A DNA stretch of 8,853 bases, from positions 1 to 8,853 of the forward strand of contig CALQQQ010000038.1 in assembly GCA_943332745.1 (NCBI GenBank), written 5' to 3'. The translations under genes were made by a program, and so were the position numbers. The DNA comes from Opitutus sp. GAS368. GTDB lineage: Bacteria; Verrucomicrobiota; Verrucomicrobiae; Opitutales; UBA953. This document shows, in pieces, positions 6,401 to 8,853 of the stretch (positions within the stretch are counted from its first letter, which is position 1; every line of letters begins with the position of its first letter). The notes below the pieces were generated by a model that was not told where the DNA came from, searched no databases, and saw nothing but the letters and a program-made list of their open reading frames with translations.

Positions 6401-7655
6401 TCCGAAGCTTTCCGTGAACGACCGCAAGGTCGTGCTCGACGGCGTCAGTGGAACTAAGGCCGGCGCCAAAGCCATCGCTGCAGGTCTGGCCGATAAGTCC
6501 ATCGCCGTCGCCGATATCGAGATTCCTGTAGCCGAGAAACTCGCCATCGCCTTGGGTGACAGTCCCGAGCTCGCGATCGTGTCCGCCCAGCTCGGCGGCG
6601 TGTTCCGCAGCGTGCTGGCCCTCGATGGTTCTGATGAAGCCGTCGCCGGCACCGCCATCTCGCTCAAGGGTCCGTTCACCGTCGAGACCTGGGTGCGGCT
6701 CGACGGTAAGGTGGATAACTTGGCCAGCCTCTTGGGCGCTCCGGGTAAGTTGGACCTCAATTTCTTCGGCGGAAGCTTCCGCGCCTATTTCGGCGGGACG
6801 ATCCGCGACGCCGTCGTCTCCGCTAAACCGGTCTCCTCTGGTATCTGGACGCATATCGCCCTCACGCGTGATGCCGGCGGTATTCTGCGGATCTACCAAG
6901 ACGGCGAAGTGACTGGCACCTCCAAGGTCGTGGTGCCTCAGGACCTGACGGGTCTCATCATCGGTTGGTCTGGCCCCAAGGGTGGACCGCTGGGCGCTTT
7001 CGCCGAATATCGCGTCTGGAACGTCGAGCGTAAGCCGGCGGAAGTCCGCGCGAACATGACTCGTACCTTTGCCGGCGAGAAGCTGCCAACTTCGCTGGTC
7101 TTTGCTTCGGCGAGCGGCGAGGCCGCCTGGGGTAAACTCAGCAAGGGCGCCAAAGTCTTGCGCACCACCGACGCGCCGCCGCTTCTTAACGGCGAGCAGT
7201 TCGCCGCAGTCGAGCAGAAGACGGCCCGCTTCATGGCGCTGTCGGCTAAGGCCGGTGACGCCGCGAAGGGTAAGACTCTCGTCGCGCTCTGCCAGGCCTG
7301 CCACGTGATTAACGGCCAAGGCGGACTCATTGGACCCAACCTCTCCGGCGCGGGCGCGATGGGCATGGAAGCGGTCATCCGTAATATCATTGAGCCCAAC
7401 GCCGCCATCGAGGCCGCTTACCGTATCTTCCAGCTGAAGCTCAAGGCCGGTGAGGTCATCGAGGCGTTCTACGTCTCCGAAGACGCCACCGCTTACGTGA
7501 TCCGACAGGCCGGTGGCGCCGACCGCCGCATCCCGAAGGCCGAAGTCGCGTCCGCGAAATACCTACGCCGTTCGCTCATGCCGGAAGGCTTGCTCGACGG
7601 CTTCACGGACGAACAGGTCACGGACCTCTTCGCCTATCTCAAGACGCTCAAGTAA
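3420..7655 (+). CDS. Secreted DUF1080 / PVC-type dehydrogenase / HEAT / LamG / cytochrome c fusion protein
   Basis: A 1411-residue exported multidomain redox protein. Signal peptide: residues 1-15 (MRYLLTLFLALSVQA). DUF1080, the 3-keto-disaccharide hydrolase family: about 17-198, with FDGKTLAGW, FVNSGVQMRS, GEWNEYRI and GKIAIQIHSGG. PVC-type membrane-bound dehydrogenase propeller, related to glucose/sorbosone dehydrogenases: about 234-607, with LPEGFEIELF, the calcium-site-like D357-x-D359-x-D361-xxx-D365, NIWGL and GPDGCLYVIDWYN. HEAT-like alpha repeats: about 616-1055. LamG/concanavalin-like domain: about 1061-1230, with GPFTVETWVRLDG and AEYRVWNVER. C-terminal c-type heme domain: about 1283-1411, with C1291-QA-C1294-H1295 and a candidate distal ligand M1387 in LMPEGLLDGF. 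The frame extends upstream to a TTG at 3372, but the ATG at 3420 places the signal peptide at the N-terminus. The protein probably oxidises a sugar-like substrate in the periplasm and passes electrons to its heme; the substrate is unknown. No frameshift is seen. Confidence 0.9.
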   Translation: MRYLLTLFLALSVQAAPISIFDGKTLAGWEGDAAWWRVEEGEIRGGSATVKVPKNFFLATEKSYQNFDLRLKLRLTGTGFVNSGVQMRSVRVPNSSEMSGYQVDYGKGWYGKIYDESRRNKVIAESKDAAGVLAAVKEGEWNEYRILAEGTRIRSWVNGVPALDYVEAEPNIAADGKIAIQIHSGGMAVIQAKDITIEELPATPGALTWDKVKPMEKKAAVAPAKRDTSYNNVQGVRRSAEEQQKLFKLPEGFEIELFTKESADFGKFIMLIFDQQGRAWSSTALEYPVDANENPAAAEALYKSKARDKVVIFDQPFASGPRQPRTFADGLAIPEGVLPYKDGAIVQHGHEVVFLRDADGDGKADKREVLLSGFGVQDSHLFPHQFTRAPWGWFWLAQGAFNSGKVTSSKGDVTDFPSTRMARFRPDGSFFEPTSVGPCNIWGLVLTGEGEAFIQEANDYGYPVMPFHEYGLYPGCADRLAKSYQPKFPIQAPDFKMGGTGLSGLALSDAGVWPKGYDGVMYVANPITSKVNAIRQHRDGSGYRLEKLDDFVTCDDPFFRPIAMTMGPDGCLYVIDWYNKIISHNEVARNHPDRDKQSGRIWRIKPKGFVPQAVPDYTKLTSADLVARLGSKVAADAHLAWQTLGDRAPEVAITGALAAIVRDESASAARRIQALWVLGEQKQEVAGFVSGLLSSANRNVRREAVNALRHAGLADLAVLTSLTADADAEVRTAAIKTLGEASAKSPAALGAMMRFVGPSFAAPVAADRSGKPIKVGVAYEREFERFLVRMYLERQPEAVAAFLASNEAKSLPAEGRMFAALALDAKVGAPLVAELVGQLNRAPGPDELFAVAKTLDQPTSVAVLRKLLANAAVRSRVVELLLVTRTELDPAKVGPVVAEAAKALLAQGVAERALAAQLIGGFQLLALEDDLLALVAREDSRRDALTGLQQLRTTKPEAVAALVGTEPAEVSNLALRALVASRSPQASVLAMKLYPKLSVNDRKVVLDGVSGTKAGAKAIAAGLADKSIAVADIEIPVAEKLAIALGDSPELAIVSAQLGGVFRSVLALDGSDEAVAGTAISLKGPFTVETWVRLDGKVDNLASLLGAPGKLDLNFFGGSFRAYFGGTIRDAVVSAKPVSSGIWTHIALTRDAGGILRIYQDGEVTGTSKVVVPQDLTGLIIGWSGPKGGPLGAFAEYRVWNVERKPAEVRANMTRTFAGEKLPTSLVFASASGEAAWGKLSKGAKVLRTTDAPPLLNGEQFAAVEQKTARFMALSAKAGDAAKGKTLVALCQACHVINGQGGLIGPNLSGAGAMGMEAVIRNIIEPNAAIEAAYRIFQLKLKAGEVIEAFYVSEDATAYVIRQAGGADRRIPKAEVASAKYLRRSLMPEGLLDGFTDEQVTDLFAYLKTLK

Positions 7656-7662
7656 GATTGCA

Positions 7663-7683
7663 GGGCTAGGGCCAGGGCTAGGG
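7663..7683 (+). other. Putative G-quadruplex motif, left arm
   Basis: Four GGG tracts lie at 7663, 7669, 7675 and 7681, separated by 3-base loops (CTA, CCA, CTA), fitting the canonical G3N3 four-tract pattern. The motif would be on the coding strand and in the transcript just after the dehydrogenase stop codon. It competes with pairing to the right arm of the inverted repeat. Folding itself cannot be shown from sequence. Confidence 0.6.
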
Positions 7684-7736
7684 CTAGTGAGTGGCAGAGC
7701 GAGGCGGTGGCAGGGTTCTCCTGTCTCCTCTTCTAG

Positions 7737-7763
7737 CCCTAGCCCAAGCCCTGTCCCTAGCCC
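7737..7763 (-). other. Putative G-quadruplex motif, right arm, opposite strand
   Basis: Read on the minus strand, five GGG tracts occur with 3-base loops (CTA, ACA, CTT, CTA), mirroring the motif of the left arm. Each strand therefore carries one potential quadruplex. This follows from the inverted-repeat arrangement and is not independent evidence of function. Confidence 0.6.
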
Positions 7764-7815
7764 TTGCAGGCCTTCTTCGCTTGCCGAGGGGGCGTAGGGG
7801 CTTACGGCTTGAGGC

Positions 7816-8853
<1,038 letters not shown>

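Larger units (their letters stand above)
7659..7768. repeat. Long imperfect inverted repeat of GGGCTA-type hexamers
   Basis: The left arm, 7659-7687, begins TGCA and contains four tandem hexamers: GGGCTA three times and GGGCCA once. The right arm, 7733-7768, is its approximate reverse complement, with five hexamers (TAGCCC three times, AAGCCC and TGTCCC once each) and ends TTGCA. The arms pair almost throughout if one extra hexamer and one extra base in the right arm are looped out. The 45-base spacer can form a small inner stem (GAGG at 7701-7704 with CCTC at 7727-7730; CAGG at 7711-7714 with CCTG at 7720-7723). In RNA this would be a strong hairpin between the dehydrogenase gene and argS. 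There is no T-run after it, so it is not a typical intrinsic terminator. It may be a dispersed REP-like intergenic element, an expanded hexamer array or a processing site; the window holds only one copy. Confidence 0.85.

Noticed and set aside
6351..7319. Open frame of 322 codons on the minus strand
   Set aside because: Antisense to the LamG and heme domains of the large gene; low-complexity shadow composition.
7659..7768. Intrinsic terminator for the dehydrogenase gene
   Set aside because: The stem is strong, but no T-run follows the right arm and the spacer is long; it is reported as a repeat element instead.
7659..7768. CRISPR array
   Set aside because: The repeat unit is 6 bases with no spacers between units, and no cas gene is present.

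Overview
The window is GC-rich, densely coded bacterial DNA, most likely from a Verrucomicrobiota member or a close PVC-superphylum relative. The main reason is the large gene at 3420-7655. It joins a DUF1080 module, a PVC-type membrane-bound dehydrogenase propeller, HEAT-like repeats, a LamG-like domain and a C-terminal CxxCH heme-binding domain, and such architectures are best known from Verrucomicrobiota and Planctomycetota. The assignment to a phylum is inference; no rRNA or other marker is present apart from part of argS.

Layout: (1) 1-243 (+) is the 3' end of a DUF3050, heme-oxygenase-fold protein. (2) 246-3271 (-) is a run of three genes read leftward: sufT (Fe-S assembly factor), hemW (radical SAM heme chaperone, overlapping the sufT stop codon) and, after a 60-base gap, a secreted carbon-nitrogen hydrolase of the nitrilase superfamily with an N-terminal beta-rich domain. 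Its stop codon lies 2 bases from that of the DUF3050 gene, so the two transcription units converge with no room for a terminator. (3) 3272-3419 is a divergent intergenic region holding a cluster of short palindromes. (4) 3420-7655 (+) is the 1411-residue secreted multidomain dehydrogenase/cytochrome. (5) 7656-7815 is an intergenic region with a long imperfect inverted repeat built from GGGCTA-type hexamers; both arms also fit the G-quadruplex pattern, on opposite strands. (6) 7816 to the window end (+) is the first 346 codons of argS.

The genes share a loose metal and heme theme. SufT supports Fe-S cluster maturation, HemW is a 4Fe-4S radical SAM heme chaperone, the large protein carries a c-type heme, and the DUF3050 fragment has an HxxxDxxH motif like that of heme-oxygenase-like diiron oxidases. 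The large protein could oxidise a sugar outside the cytoplasm and pass electrons to its own heme, while its DUF1080 module acts on a 3-keto-glycoside product. This is a hypothesis from domain content. No tRNA, rRNA, CRISPR array, transposase or prophage gene was seen. The two strongest leads are the hexamer inverted repeat and the oxidise-then-cleave domain fusion.
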